A stretch of DNA of 25,347 bases from DATCRE01 sp964235605. GTDB lineage: Bacteria > Bacteroidota > Bacteroidia > Cytophagales > Cyclobacteriaceae. The stretch lies in contig CAXSCR010000063.1 in the NCBI GenBank assembly GCA_964235605.1, positions 1-25,347 on the forward strand, in the 5' to 3' direction. Shown here piece after piece: positions 15,086 through 24,036 of this stretch. A program made the position numbers and the translations under genes. Position 1 is the first letter of the stretch; each line of letters opens with the position of its first letter. The notes beneath the pieces were generated by a model. It was not told the DNA's origin. It was given only the letters and a program-made list of their open reading frames with translations, and ran no database searches.

Positions 15086-16156
15086 ATGTTCACCATCGAC
15101 GCACACCTCGACCTCAGCATGAACGCCATGGAATGGAATCGTGATCTCCGTAAGCCCATCGCTGAAATAAGAGCCCGTGAAAAAAACATGCATGACAAAC
15201 CTGACCGTGGAAATGGTGTCGTAAATTTTTCTGAATTGAGAAAAGGAAACATTGGTCTTGTCGTTGCTACACAAATTGCGCGCTACGTTGCGCCTGATAA
15301 TCCACTTCCAGGTTGGCACTCACCTGAACAAGCCTGGGCTCATACACAAGCACAGTTAAGTTGGTATAGAGAAATGGAGCTAGCGGGTGAGGTGGTTCAG
15401 ATCAAAGACCTGCAAGGACTTGAAAAACATCTTGCCTACTGGAATGATGGTAAGCCATCGGATAAAAAATCAATAGGGTATATACTTAGCTTAGAAGGTG
15501 CAGACTCTATTGTAACAATAAAGCATCTAGAGAAAGCATATAACAATGGACTCCGTGCTGTCGGTCCGGCACACTATGGACCTGGACGCTATGCGCAAGG
15601 AACAAATGCCACTGGTTTTATGGGTGCGCTTGGCAAAGCGCTTCTAAAAGAAATGGAGCGGCTTAATATTATCCTTGATGCAACCCACCTATGTGATGAC
15701 AGTTTTTGGGAAGCCATGGATAACTTTCATGGTCATGTATGGGCAAGTCATAATAATTGTCGTGCACTTGTTAACCACAACCGTCAGTTCAGCGACGAAC
15801 AGATTAAAGAATTAATTAGCAGAGGCGCTGTTATTGGCGGGGTTTTAGATTCTTGGATGATGGTGCCTGATTGGCAACGTGGGGTATCAATACCTCGAGT
15901 TATGAATTGCAATTTAGAAGCCATGATAGATCACATGGATCATATATGTCAGCTAGCTGGAAATGCATTACATGTAGGTATAGGCTCTGATCTTGACGGC
16001 GGTTTCGGTAAAGAACAATGTCCATACGATATAGAAACCATAGCTGACCTTCAAAATATATCTTCGCTACTCTCTGCACGTGGCTATACTTCTACCGACA
16101 TTGAAAATGTAATGCATGGTAATTGGTTAAGGTTGTTGCGTAAAGCTTGGCGTTAA
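15086..16156 (+). CDS. M19-family (membrane/renal-type) dipeptidase
   Basis: A 356-residue binuclear zinc dipeptidase. The family metal ligands can be placed: His7 and Asp9 (DAHLDL), the bridging Glu137 (SLEGADS), His201 (DATHLCD) and His222 (ASHNNCRAL). The 21-residue spacing between the last two histidines matches renal dipeptidase. The Asp-rich HVGIGSDLDGGFG near 297-308 is also typical. There is no signal peptide, so it is probably cytoplasmic. M19 enzymes cleave dipeptides, including those with a C-terminal D-residue. It lies downstream of RidA and the D-amino-acid PLP enzyme, on the same strand, across a repeat-filled 103-nt gap. Confidence 0.93.
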   Translation: MFTIDAHLDLSMNAMEWNRDLRKPIAEIRAREKNMHDKPDRGNGVVNFSELRKGNIGLVVATQIARYVAPDNPLPGWHSPEQAWAHTQAQLSWYREMELAGEVVQIKDLQGLEKHLAYWNDGKPSDKKSIGYILSLEGADSIVTIKHLEKAYNNGLRAVGPAHYGPGRYAQGTNATGFMGALGKALLKEMERLNIILDATHLCDDSFWEAMDNFHGHVWASHNNCRALVNHNRQFSDEQIKELISRGAVIGGVLDSWMMVPDWQRGVSIPRVMNCNLEAMIDHMDHICQLAGNALHVGIGSDLDGGFGKEQCPYDIETIADLQNISSLLSARGYTSTDIENVMHGNWLRLLRKAWR

Positions 16157-16362
16157 TATCAAATTTTTTACTATAAAATATCATGGGAATCATAATCACT
16201 AAACAGCATTCAGGTAATCTACTAATTAATTGTAATTCTTACATGCTAAAAAAACCTAAATTCTTTGCTCGCTTCTAAACATTCAAACCTTTAATTTACC
16301 AGAACAAATGAGCTGCGTATATTTTTTAGTCGTTATACGTTGTATTGCAAAATCCCTGTAAA

Positions 16363-18009
16363 ATGAGAAAGAAAATTTTTTTTATACTTGCCGTAACTAC
16401 CGCTTTAGCATCTCTGGCATTTACCAATCCGGGTGAGCGTTACTTCGAAATAGCCAAGAATCTTGATATTTTCGCGACCTTATTCAAGGAGGTAAATGCG
16501 TTATACGTTGATGAGGTCAATCCAAACACCCTAGTGCGTACAGGTATTGATGCCATGCTTAACTCACTCGATCCTTATACCAATTATATTCCAGAAGATG
16601 AAGTTGAAGATTATAGAACCCTCAACACCGGACAATACGGTGGAATAGGTGCTGTTACACGTGAACTCAACGGACGAAACATTGTAACGCTGATAATGGA
16701 TGATCACGCAGCACAAAAAGGCGGACTTAAAATCGGTGATGAAGTAATTAAAATAAACGATATTGAATTAGCCAAAATTTCACGCGAAAAAGCAAATCAA
16801 TTAATGAAGGGACAGGTAGGTACACCTGTGAATATTACTGTAAAACGTTTCGGCTCTGACGCACCCATTAAATTAGAATTCAAACGCGAAAAAATAAAAG
16901 TAAACAACGTGCCCTACTTTGGTATGGTGGCAAGCGATGTCGGCTATGTTCAATTGTCTGACTTCACACCAGATGCAGGTAAAGAAGTAAAGGATGCCGT
17001 TGTTAGCTTGAAAGAAAAGGGTGCAAAGCATATTATACTAGATCTTCGTGGCAATCCGGGTGGCCTTCTTATCGAAGCAGTTAACGTAACAAACCTTTTT
17101 ATTCCAAAGGGAAAGAAGGTAGTAAGTACAAAAGGAAAAATTCCCGATAACAATCTGAATTATGAAACGCTTAATAGTCCAGTTGATACTGAGATACCTT
17201 TAACCGTACTGATAAACAGAGGCAGTGCTTCTGCATCTGAAATTGTTGCAGGTACAATTCAAGATTATGACCGGGGTGCGATAATTGGTGAAAAGTCATT
17301 CGGAAAAGGATTGGTACAAGTAAGCAGGCCGCTTTCATACAACTCTCAACTAAAAGTAACTACAGCAAAATATTATACACCTACAGGCAGATGTATTCAA
17401 GTACTTGACTATAGCCACCGTCGAGCAGATGGAAGTGTAAGTTCTTTACCTGATTCAATAAAGCAACCTTTTAAGACGGTAAATGGAAGAACCGTTTATG
17501 ATGGTGGCGGTATAGATCCAGATATAGCGGTGGAGTCTATTGAAGCACATCCGCTCACACAAGTTTTATATGAAAAAGGTTTTATTTTTGATTACGCAAC
17601 ACAATATGCTTTTAAGCACCCCGAAATAGAAGGAGCTGATAAATTTGCTTTAAGCGATGACGACTACCAACAATTCGTTACTTGGATGAAAGGGAAAAAT
17701 TACGAATACAAATCATTCCTTGATTTAGAGTTGCAGCAATTTACAGCTGAAGCCAAGAAGGAAAAATTCTACAGCGATTTAAAGAGTCAGATTGAACAAA
17801 TCACGACACGAATCAATGAAACGAAAAAGAACGAATTAGTCCTGTACAAAGACCAAATAAAGATATTGCTAGAGGAAGAAATTGCTTTACGATATTATCT
17901 CGAAAAAGGAAGTATCGAAGCCGGTTTCAAATACGACAATAACGTAAAAAAAGCTATTGAAGTAATGCATGATAAGCCCCGATATAAAAAGCTATTGAAT
18001 ATTCAATAA
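16363..18009 (+). CDS. S41-family C-terminal processing peptidase (CtpA/Prc-like)
   Basis: A 548-residue envelope protease. I choose the ATG giving MRKKIFFILAVTTALASLAF, a clear signal sequence; the frame extends to an upstream TTG (16345) that has no support. An N-terminal helical region leads to a PDZ domain (about 90-180, GIGAV...GGLKIGDEVIKIN), then the peptidase core with DLRGNPGG, the nucleophile Ser290 in GSASASEI and the general base Lys315 in SFGKG, 25 residues apart as in Prc. The C-terminal 150 residues are charged and helical, as in many Bacteroidota members. Its TAA is followed directly by the ATG of the hydrolase gene. Confidence 0.93.
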   Translation: MRKKIFFILAVTTALASLAFTNPGERYFEIAKNLDIFATLFKEVNALYVDEVNPNTLVRTGIDAMLNSLDPYTNYIPEDEVEDYRTLNTGQYGGIGAVTRELNGRNIVTLIMDDHAAQKGGLKIGDEVIKINDIELAKISREKANQLMKGQVGTPVNITVKRFGSDAPIKLEFKREKIKVNNVPYFGMVASDVGYVQLSDFTPDAGKEVKDAVVSLKEKGAKHIILDLRGNPGGLLIEAVNVTNLFIPKGKKVVSTKGKIPDNNLNYETLNSPVDTEIPLTVLINRGSASASEIVAGTIQDYDRGAIIGEKSFGKGLVQVSRPLSYNSQLKVTTAKYYTPTGRCIQVLDYSHRRADGSVSSLPDSIKQPFKTVNGRTVYDGGGIDPDIAVESIEAHPLTQVLYEKGFIFDYATQYAFKHPEIEGADKFALSDDDYQQFVTWMKGKNYEYKSFLDLELQQFTAEAKKEKFYSDLKSQIEQITTRINETKKNELVLYKDQIKILLEEEIALRYYLEKGSIEAGFKYDNNVKKAIEVMHDKPRYKKLLNIQ

Positions 18010-18882
18010 ATGTCACCACGATCTATACGCAATGTTCGAATTGCTATTGGCTGTGTATTTCTTATTCTCATGGCTACGTTTCATTCATGCTTAACTTTTA
18101 GGATGAGTGAAAAAGAGCTACATAAATTCTTCACTAAAAGAAATATTGCAGGATCTACGCACAGTTACAACGTCGGCTTTCGCACCATGCATTACGCAGA
18201 AGCTGGCGACGAATCAAAGCCGCTCATAGTTTTTGTTCACGGATCACCCGGCTCGCTAAGTGCCTTCATTGATTTTTTAAGTGACACTGTGTTATTAAGG
18301 GAAGCATTGTTAATTTCGGCAGATAGACCTGGGTTTGGTTATTCAAATTTTGGCTTAGCCGAGCCATCACTTAAAAAACAAGGTGAGGCTTTAAGGCCAA
18401 TTCTTGATAAATATAAAAATAGCAGGCCAATTATATTGGTAGGTCATTCACTCGGTGGCCCGGTCATTGCCCAAATGGCAATGGATTTTCCCGAGTTGGT
18501 TGATGGACTAATCATAGTAGCTGGCTCTATAGATCCTGACCTTGAGCCCAATGAGTCCTGGTTTCGTGCACCGCTGGCAACACCATTTTTAAGTTGGATA
18601 TTGCCACGCGCCTTCCGCGCATCAAATGATGAAATCTATCATACCAAACAAGAACTTCAAAGAATGTTGCCCTTCTGGAAAACCATAACTTGCCCTGTAA
18701 TTGTAATTCAAGGTGGCAAGGATGTGTTGGTATCGCCGCGTAACGCAGACTTTGCAAAAAAGATGATGGTTAATGCACATGTCGAATTAACCCTAGTCCC
18801 CGACATGAATCATTTTGTGCCTTGGTCAAACCCAGAATTAATTCGTGATGCAATCTTGAAAATGGTTAAGGCTGGTAAATGA
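18010..18882 (+). CDS. Alpha/beta hydrolase, probably membrane-anchored or lipoprotein
   Basis: A 290-residue alpha/beta-fold hydrolase with the triad Ser147 (LVGHSLGGP), Asp238 (QGGKDVLVSP) and His268 (DMNHFVPW). The oxyanion-hole motif VHGSPGS is at 76-82. The N-terminus has a hydrophobic segment (12-25) ending in FHSC, so Cys27 could be lipidated; alternatively it is a membrane anchor. The substrate is unknown: the fold covers esterases, lipases, epoxide hydrolases and others. The gene starts on the nucleotide after the S41 stop (TAAATG), which indicates translational coupling. It converges on the T9SS-related operon with a 34-nt gap. Confidence 0.9.
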   Translation: MSPRSIRNVRIAIGCVFLILMATFHSCLTFRMSEKELHKFFTKRNIAGSTHSYNVGFRTMHYAEAGDESKPLIVFVHGSPGSLSAFIDFLSDTVLLREALLISADRPGFGYSNFGLAEPSLKKQGEALRPILDKYKNSRPIILVGHSLGGPVIAQMAMDFPELVDGLIIVAGSIDPDLEPNESWFRAPLATPFLSWILPRAFRASNDEIYHTKQELQRMLPFWKTITCPVIVIQGGKDVLVSPRNADFAKKMMVNAHVELTLVPDMNHFVPWSNPELIRDAILKMVKAGK

Positions 18883-18916
18883 TTTTTTACTCGTGTAATA
18901 TGTTTATTACAACCTA

Positions 18917-20590
18917 TTAACTATCACCATTAGCAGCCTTCTGTAGTCTGTGCTCCTGCTCCTTTTTACGCACCTCTTCAACATCAACACCTGGCGCACG
19001 AGATAATTCTTTGTATTGTTCCACCTTTCTTATAAAGGCGTCTTTATAACCTTCCGCTTTTATTTGATCTAATATAAGTTCAGCTTCACCCGGCGTACTA
19101 TAGGTTCCGTAGGTATAACGATGAAAACCATCGACACCATCATGTTTAAGCACGCCCCTTAATCTCTTTAAAAATGATTTGCGCACTGTTATTGGGTTAA
19201 TCAAAGCTAGAATTTGAACAGTGTAGTATACATCAGGAAGTAACTCAGGTTGAGGTTCCTCTTTTGGTAGAAGGTCTTTTATAAAAACTTGATACAGATC
19301 ATCATTTTCTTCATGCATCCTGTTAGATGAAAAATAACCCATCTTACCACTTTCATTTAAAATAATACTGAAATCATCGTTTTGCGTATTAAGCGGATAT
19401 CCTACATTAACAATATTGCTTTTATTTAATGAAACTGAAAAAATATCTAGTCCACCTAAACCCCCATGACCGTTGGAAGAGAAATATAAAATACTGTCTT
19501 GATGAAGAAAAGGAAACATCTCATTACCGTTTGTATTTATATCCGCACCTAAGTTGGTTGGCTTAGACCATCTACCGTCAACCCATTCACTCACATAAAT
19601 ATCAGTTCCTCCATAACTACCTGGTATATTCGACGAGAAATATAAGTGACTGCCATCTTTACTTATTGTAGGATGACCCATTGAATACAACTTATCGTTA
19701 ATAGAAAGTGAGACAGGTGCTTTCCACTTACCATCAACACCCTTCTCAGTATAAAAAAGTTGAAGCAGCAAGGCAGCATCAACCGCGTCCATCTCTACAT
19801 CCTCCTCTTCACCTTCACCCCTAACCTGAGTAGGCGTAAGAACTACTTCTTTATTAATATTTCTGGAAAAAATCATTTTTTTGTCGTTATCATAAAAAAC
19901 AGACGACCCTTCATGAAACTCGTTATTAATATTTTTGTCAAATTTTTGTGGTGTGCTTAAGGTATTGTCAACCTGAAATTTTGAATAGTAAAAATCTAGA
20001 AAAGCGCTATTTGTGTGGTTATATCTTTTCTTCTTTGAGACTTCTTCACGAGCCGAAGCGAACACAATTCCACTATCATAAAAAGCAGGCCCGAAGTCAG
20101 AATATTTTGAATTAATGCTTAAGCTCCTAATATCATAACGCATTGAATCAGCAGATAAAGCGAAACGATTACTGATAGTCTCTATTTTTTTTGCTGCACG
20201 ATTATCGTTAGGCGCACTTTCCTTATACAACTGGTACCACTTTAGTGCTTCATCATACTTACTGTTTTCAGCTAATACTTCAGCATAATTAAAAAGGTTT
20301 TCTACAGGAACTTTGACTCTATTTTCTATTGGAGATAAAGCAGTTTCATACCACAATAAAGCAGCTTTGGTATTATGAAGTTTAGTGTAGGCTTCAGCTA
20401 TTTTCAACATTACAGGAACATTACCAGCATCATTCTGCAACAGCTCTTTATAACCTTCAATAGACCTGGAGTAATAAAAATTCTTAAAAAGCTTATCAGA
20501 CTCAATAAGTAATTTTTCATTCCTGCTTTGGCCAAATCCAGAAATCGCAAAAGTGAATATAAATATTAGCAGTGCTATGTAATTTTTCAT
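18917..20590 (-). CDS. TPR/PD40 beta-propeller/SPOR protein, T9SS-associated
   Basis: A 557-residue exported protein. Signal peptide about 1-20 (ISGFGQ), TPR-like helices 25-150, then WD40-like PD40 blades (FGPAFYDSGIVFASA at 166-180, GHPTISKDGSHLYFSSN at 305-321, FLHQDSILYFSSNG at 361-374, KMGYFSSNR at 416-424). A SPOR-like domain covers 455-523 (YYTVQILALINP...GTYSTPGEAELIL). The architecture recalls PorE and its relatives, which carry TPR, propeller and an OmpA-type peptidoglycan-binding domain, but here the end is SPOR-like. SPOR domains bind denuded peptidoglycan. An acidic insertion lies at 258-280. It is the last gene of the operon, 26 nt after PorP/SprF. Confidence 0.85.
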   Translation of the reverse strand: MKNYIALLIFIFTFAISGFGQSRNEKLLIESDKLFKNFYYSRSIEGYKELLQNDAGNVPVMLKIAEAYTKLHNTKAALLWYETALSPIENRVKVPVENLFNYAEVLAENSKYDEALKWYQLYKESAPNDNRAAKKIETISNRFALSADSMRYDIRSLSINSKYSDFGPAFYDSGIVFASAREEVSKKKRYNHTNSAFLDFYYSKFQVDNTLSTPQKFDKNINNEFHEGSSVFYDNDKKMIFSRNINKEVVLTPTQVRGEGEEEDVEMDAVDAALLLQLFYTEKGVDGKWKAPVSLSINDKLYSMGHPTISKDGSHLYFSSNIPGSYGGTDIYVSEWVDGRWSKPTNLGADINTNGNEMFPFLHQDSILYFSSNGHGGLGGLDIFSVSLNKSNIVNVGYPLNTQNDDFSIILNESGKMGYFSSNRMHEENDDLYQVFIKDLLPKEEPQPELLPDVYYTVQILALINPITVRKSFLKRLRGVLKHDGVDGFHRYTYGTYSTPGEAELILDQIKAEGYKDAFIRKVEQYKELSRAPGVDVEEVRKKEQEHRLQKAANGDS

Positions 20591-20616
20591 AGAATAACCT
20601 TTATCAACACAAAATT

Positions 20617-21555
20617 CTAAAAATAACGAGGCGATATAACCCGGGTAACTTTTTTCTTCGGTATAAATCTATAGTTGATCATCACTTCCGGAGAACCAGA
20701 ATACACACCTGCCATCTTTGCAGTGGGAATATCATATGCTAATCCTACCCGAAGCTTCTGTGTAAACAACATTTCTATTAAAGGATTGATTGAATTTTTC
20801 ATCCTGTAAGAACATCCAATCCACAATATCTCTTTAATCAATAAAGAAGCATTTATATCAACGTTAACAGGCGCACCGTCTACATACTTTACTAAAAAAT
20901 TAGGTTTGAGTTTTAAGGAAGGACTTAATGTAAATATATGCCCTGCTGTTAAAAAATAATTGCGCGCTTGCTTAGCTTTTAGTACAACATCACTTTTATC
21001 AAAGGTGTTTTGTAAAAGATAAGGCACAGAAAGCCCAACATAAAAGCGTGCAGTACTATAATAGATCCCCGCTCCTACGTTAGGTAATATGTAGGATCCA
21101 TTGCTGGCGAAACTTGGATCGGTAACACCTTGTGGAACGGTAAGCTCCGTTAACTTTTGACTGTACTTTGAAACACCGGCCTGGATTCCCATTGAAAATG
21201 TGCCATGTTGTAACTTAATCTTATAGGCATACATAAGATACCCGTTAAATGTTTCATCCACACCCATGCTTTCCCTTTCAATTAAAATACCAACTCCCAT
21301 GTTTTTATTCGGCAAAAGACCATGCCCTGAAAACATTTGACTGGTAGGCGATCCATTAAATCCTATCCATTGCTGCCTCGCTTGTAGGGTGGCATTTATA
21401 TATTTATCACTACCCGCATAAGCAGGATTTAAAGTAAGGCCATTAAACATGTATTGGGTGTACATAACAGTTTGCTGACTGTATGCTTTTTCAACAAACC
21501 CACACAGAGATACCAGCAATAAACAAGTAGTAATTAATTTTTTCATACAGCACAT
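20617..21555 (-). CDS. PorP/SprF-family type IX secretion membrane protein
   Basis: A 312-residue outer-membrane protein with a signal peptide ending at AYSQ and the family's opening QQTVMYTQYMFNGLTLNPAY AGS region, followed by alternating beta strands. SprF-type proteins help secrete or attach partner proteins with type B sorting domains; such a partner is encoded directly upstream. The first ATG (21555) abuts the upstream TAA with no gap; a second ATG at 21546 would give a cleaner MKKLITT signal peptide, so the start is uncertain by 3 codons. Confidence 0.93.
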   Translation of the reverse strand: MCCMKKLITTCLLLVSLCGFVEKAYSQQTVMYTQYMFNGLTLNPAYAGSDKYINATLQARQQWIGFNGSPTSQMFSGHGLLPNKNMGVGILIERESMGVDETFNGYLMYAYKIKLQHGTFSMGIQAGVSKYSQKLTELTVPQGVTDPSFASNGSYILPNVGAGIYYSTARFYVGLSVPYLLQNTFDKSDVVLKAKQARNYFLTAGHIFTLSPSLKLKPNFLVKYVDGAPVNVDINASLLIKEILWIGCSYRMKNSINPLIEMLFTQKLRVGLAYDIPTAKMAGVYSGSPEVMINYRFIPKKKVTRVISPRYF

Positions 21556-24033
21556 TTATCGTTTCAATACCACGAATCCCTTCAACAGTTTTGTGCCATC
21601 TCCTGGATTAAAAATGTAATAATAAGTTCCATCTGGTATACCTTGACTGCCTGTACGTTTACCGTGGTTTGACTCACCTCGCCAGGGACTTAATTCATTA
21701 TCATAATTATCTCTTTCATATACCAAATCACCCCAAACATTAAATACCTTCACGTTATTTTCCGGATAACGTTCAATACCCTGGATAACCCAATAATCTA
21801 AAATATTATCACCATTAGGCGAAAGCGCTTGTGAAATTAAAAATGGCAGCATATTAGTAGGAGGCAAAACAGTAATTATTACCTCAACTTGTGTACACAT
21901 AGCTGGGTCCCTGTCATCGCACCATGTAACATTGAAAGACTCTTCGCCAATAAAATTTCTTTTAGGTGTGTAGATCAAACACGTATCAGGAGCCGCTGTA
22001 GCAAGTACGCCGATATTTTGCGTCGGAACTATTTCTGTAACGTAAACACTGTCTATATCAAGTGTACTAACACATAGCGTTAAAGGCTCATTGAATGGTG
22101 TAGTTGCTCTAATGATGGTAGCCGGATTACCTTCTTGATCTATAATGACTGGCGGGTTATTGGTTGTCTCACACCAGGAGAAATCACCAATTCCAATATT
22201 TTGTGCGCCATTAACCTTAGCAGTTGGGGAGGCATTTTTAAACGTCAATACCACTGAATCAATCGTTGCAAAATAGTTAATAGAAATATTACCTTCAGTT
22301 GAGTTCACATCATTTGCATTCTGAATACCTTGGAAAGAATTGTTACCAATAAATGTAACGGCAGTACCTATGCTAATTATATTCGAGGTTGATAAGTTAA
22401 CAATGCTTCCATCTTTATAGCCGGATACAACCAACAAATCAACTAGGTCACTGTGCTCTTTATCAATATCTAATATATTAAAACCAAATTGATCAGGTGG
22501 CACGTTGAAGGCAACAGATACATCAGACGACACGGTCGCATTAGCACCAACTGCATTCCACTCAAGAGAAGATTTATTCTTAAACTTTTTACCAACCTTC
22601 ATTGATGATGAAACACCACCTTTATTTTTAGAAGACAGCGTAGTAGACAATCCCTTCTTTACAAACTTTTCCTTTGAAGACTTTGCACCTTCAGAAACTT
22701 CTGCCCATACAAGATTATCTTTTGCGCTACATTCAACTTGTAAATAAAGTGTCGCCGTATCATATTGGGGTACAGAATTACAAAAACTAGTGGTATCGGC
22801 TAACACGTATTTTATTACATCAAGACCAGAAAAACCCGGAGCCGGTGTATACTTAATACTGTCATTATTAATTATAATTGCACTTCCGTGTAATGGACCG
22901 CTCAATATTGACTTTGTGATTAACTTTGTTTTACTGTAAACGATATCATTTTTCTGAACCTTAACAACCGCAAGTGTATTATAGGTTACTAAGGCAACGT
23001 CGTCATTAGCCTTTGGCGTGAATAACATTGTCTTTACATTATTACCGCCGTTATTTCCACTCTTATGATAATCATAGATCATCGGTGAAGATGTATTTCC
23101 TGATTCATCGAAATGCCATAAGCCTTCAAGTCCTGATTCATCACCTCTTAAACTAACACATTTATTATTGGCAATTTCAACTTGTGTACGCTCCACATTC
23201 CAGATTCTCATCTCATCTACATATCCATCAAGAAATCGGTTAGTGGCTACCGGGTCACCACCAAAAATTACTTTTCCACCAATAGAAGAAAAGGTTGATT
23301 GCATGGTTGTACTAGTTTTATCCTGCACACCATTTATAAAAATTTTAGCACTGTTTGTAGGCGTTGTTCCATTACGGATATAAGTAACAGCTATGTGATA
23401 CCACTTATTGACAGCAATGGTTGTATTTGATGAAATGCCTGTTGTTAGATTGGTTGTATGGAATTCAATTTTGCCAGTTTCTCTTAAGCGCACCACATAT
23501 CGCATCAGATCAGTGTTGGTGTATCTACCAATTATATAGCCCTCGTTACCTGGCAATGGCAAAGCCCTTACACGTAACCAGAACTCAATTGTAAATGATG
23601 ATCCTATTGCTGGATTAAGCTGTAGTTCGTCAGAATTGTTAACCCAAATGGTATCTGATTCAGTGCCATTAACACGAAGGAACTTTCCAAATTTGCTTTC
23701 CGGTACACCAGCATCTATAACAGATGCCGATCCCTCTCCAGAGGTATTGATTGCTGTTACTTTATAAAAATAAATCGTACCATTATCAACATTGTTATCA
23801 ATATAGTTGGGCGTTGTGGACGTGTTTAACAAAGCAAAAGTTGTTTTGTTCATACTTCTATAAATCTTATAGCTCGTAACCATTTCGGCTCCCGGGTTAG
23901 CATCCCAATGCAATTCGTTTTTGTCATCCTCCCCAATTACATAAAAATTCATAGGTGAGGTAAGAACCTGGGCATAGCTACACAGCGATCCAAGAGAAAA
24001 CACTACGATCAATCTTAGATATAGAAGTTTCAT
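21556..24033 (-). CDS. Secreted multidomain protein with type B (gliding-motility-type) T9SS sorting domain
   Basis: An 825-residue exported protein with a signal peptide of about 21 residues. Domains in order: fibronectin type III-like (about 28-110, ELHWDANPG...SYKIYR), LamG/concanavalin-A-like (about 117-290, FTIEFWLRVR, WYHIAVTYI, YVDEMRIWN), a cadherin/Ig-like module (about 338-432, VKVQKND...YTPAPGFSGLDVIKY), a less clear region, another YTPKRNFIGEESF module, and a C-terminal type B sorting domain (about 729-825, ALSPNGDNILDYW, VFNVWGDLVYE, IPDGTYYYIF). This type is exported by T9SS with PorP/SprF partners. Likely a cell-surface or released adhesin or carbohydrate-binding protein. It starts 3 nt after the upstream gene and ends directly against porP/sprF. 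Confidence 0.9.
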   Translation of the reverse strand: MKLLYLRLIVVFSLGSLCSYAQVLTSPMNFYVIGEDDKNELHWDANPGAEMVTSYKIYRSMNKTTFALLNTSTTPNYIDNNVDNGTIYFYKVTAINTSGEGSASVIDAGVPESKFGKFLRVNGTESDTIWVNNSDELQLNPAIGSSFTIEFWLRVRALPLPGNEGYIIGRYTNTDLMRYVVRLRETGKIEFHTTNLTTGISSNTTIAVNKWYHIAVTYIRNGTTPTNSAKIFINGVQDKTSTTMQSTFSSIGGKVIFGGDPVATNRFLDGYVDEMRIWNVERTQVEIANNKCVSLRGDESGLEGLWHFDESGNTSSPMIYDYHKSGNNGGNNVKTMLFTPKANDDVALVTYNTLAVVKVQKNDIVYSKTKLITKSILSGPLHGSAIIINNDSIKYTPAPGFSGLDVIKYVLADTTSFCNSVPQYDTATLYLQVECSAKDNLVWAEVSEGAKSSKEKFVKKGLSTTLSSKNKGGVSSSMKVGKKFKNKSSLEWNAVGANATVSSDVSVAFNVPPDQFGFNILDIDKEHSDLVDLLVVSGYKDGSIVNLSTSNIISIGTAVTFIGNNSFQGIQNANDVNSTEGNISINYFATIDSVVLTFKNASPTAKVNGAQNIGIGDFSWCETTNNPPVIIDQEGNPATIIRATTPFNEPLTLCVSTLDIDSVYVTEIVPTQNIGVLATAAPDTCLIYTPKRNFIGEESFNVTWCDDRDPAMCTQVEVIITVLPPTNMLPFLISQALSPNGDNILDYWVIQGIERYPENNVKVFNVWGDLVYERDNYDNELSPWRGESNHGKRTGSQGIPDGTYYYIFNPGDGTKLLKGFVVLKR

Positions 24034-24036
24034 AGT

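Noticed and set aside
18894..18911. Small hairpin TGTAATA/TATTACA between the convergent hydrolase and T9SS genes as a terminator
   Set aside because: A 7-bp AT-rich stem with no adjacent T tract is too weak to call, although its position would suit one.
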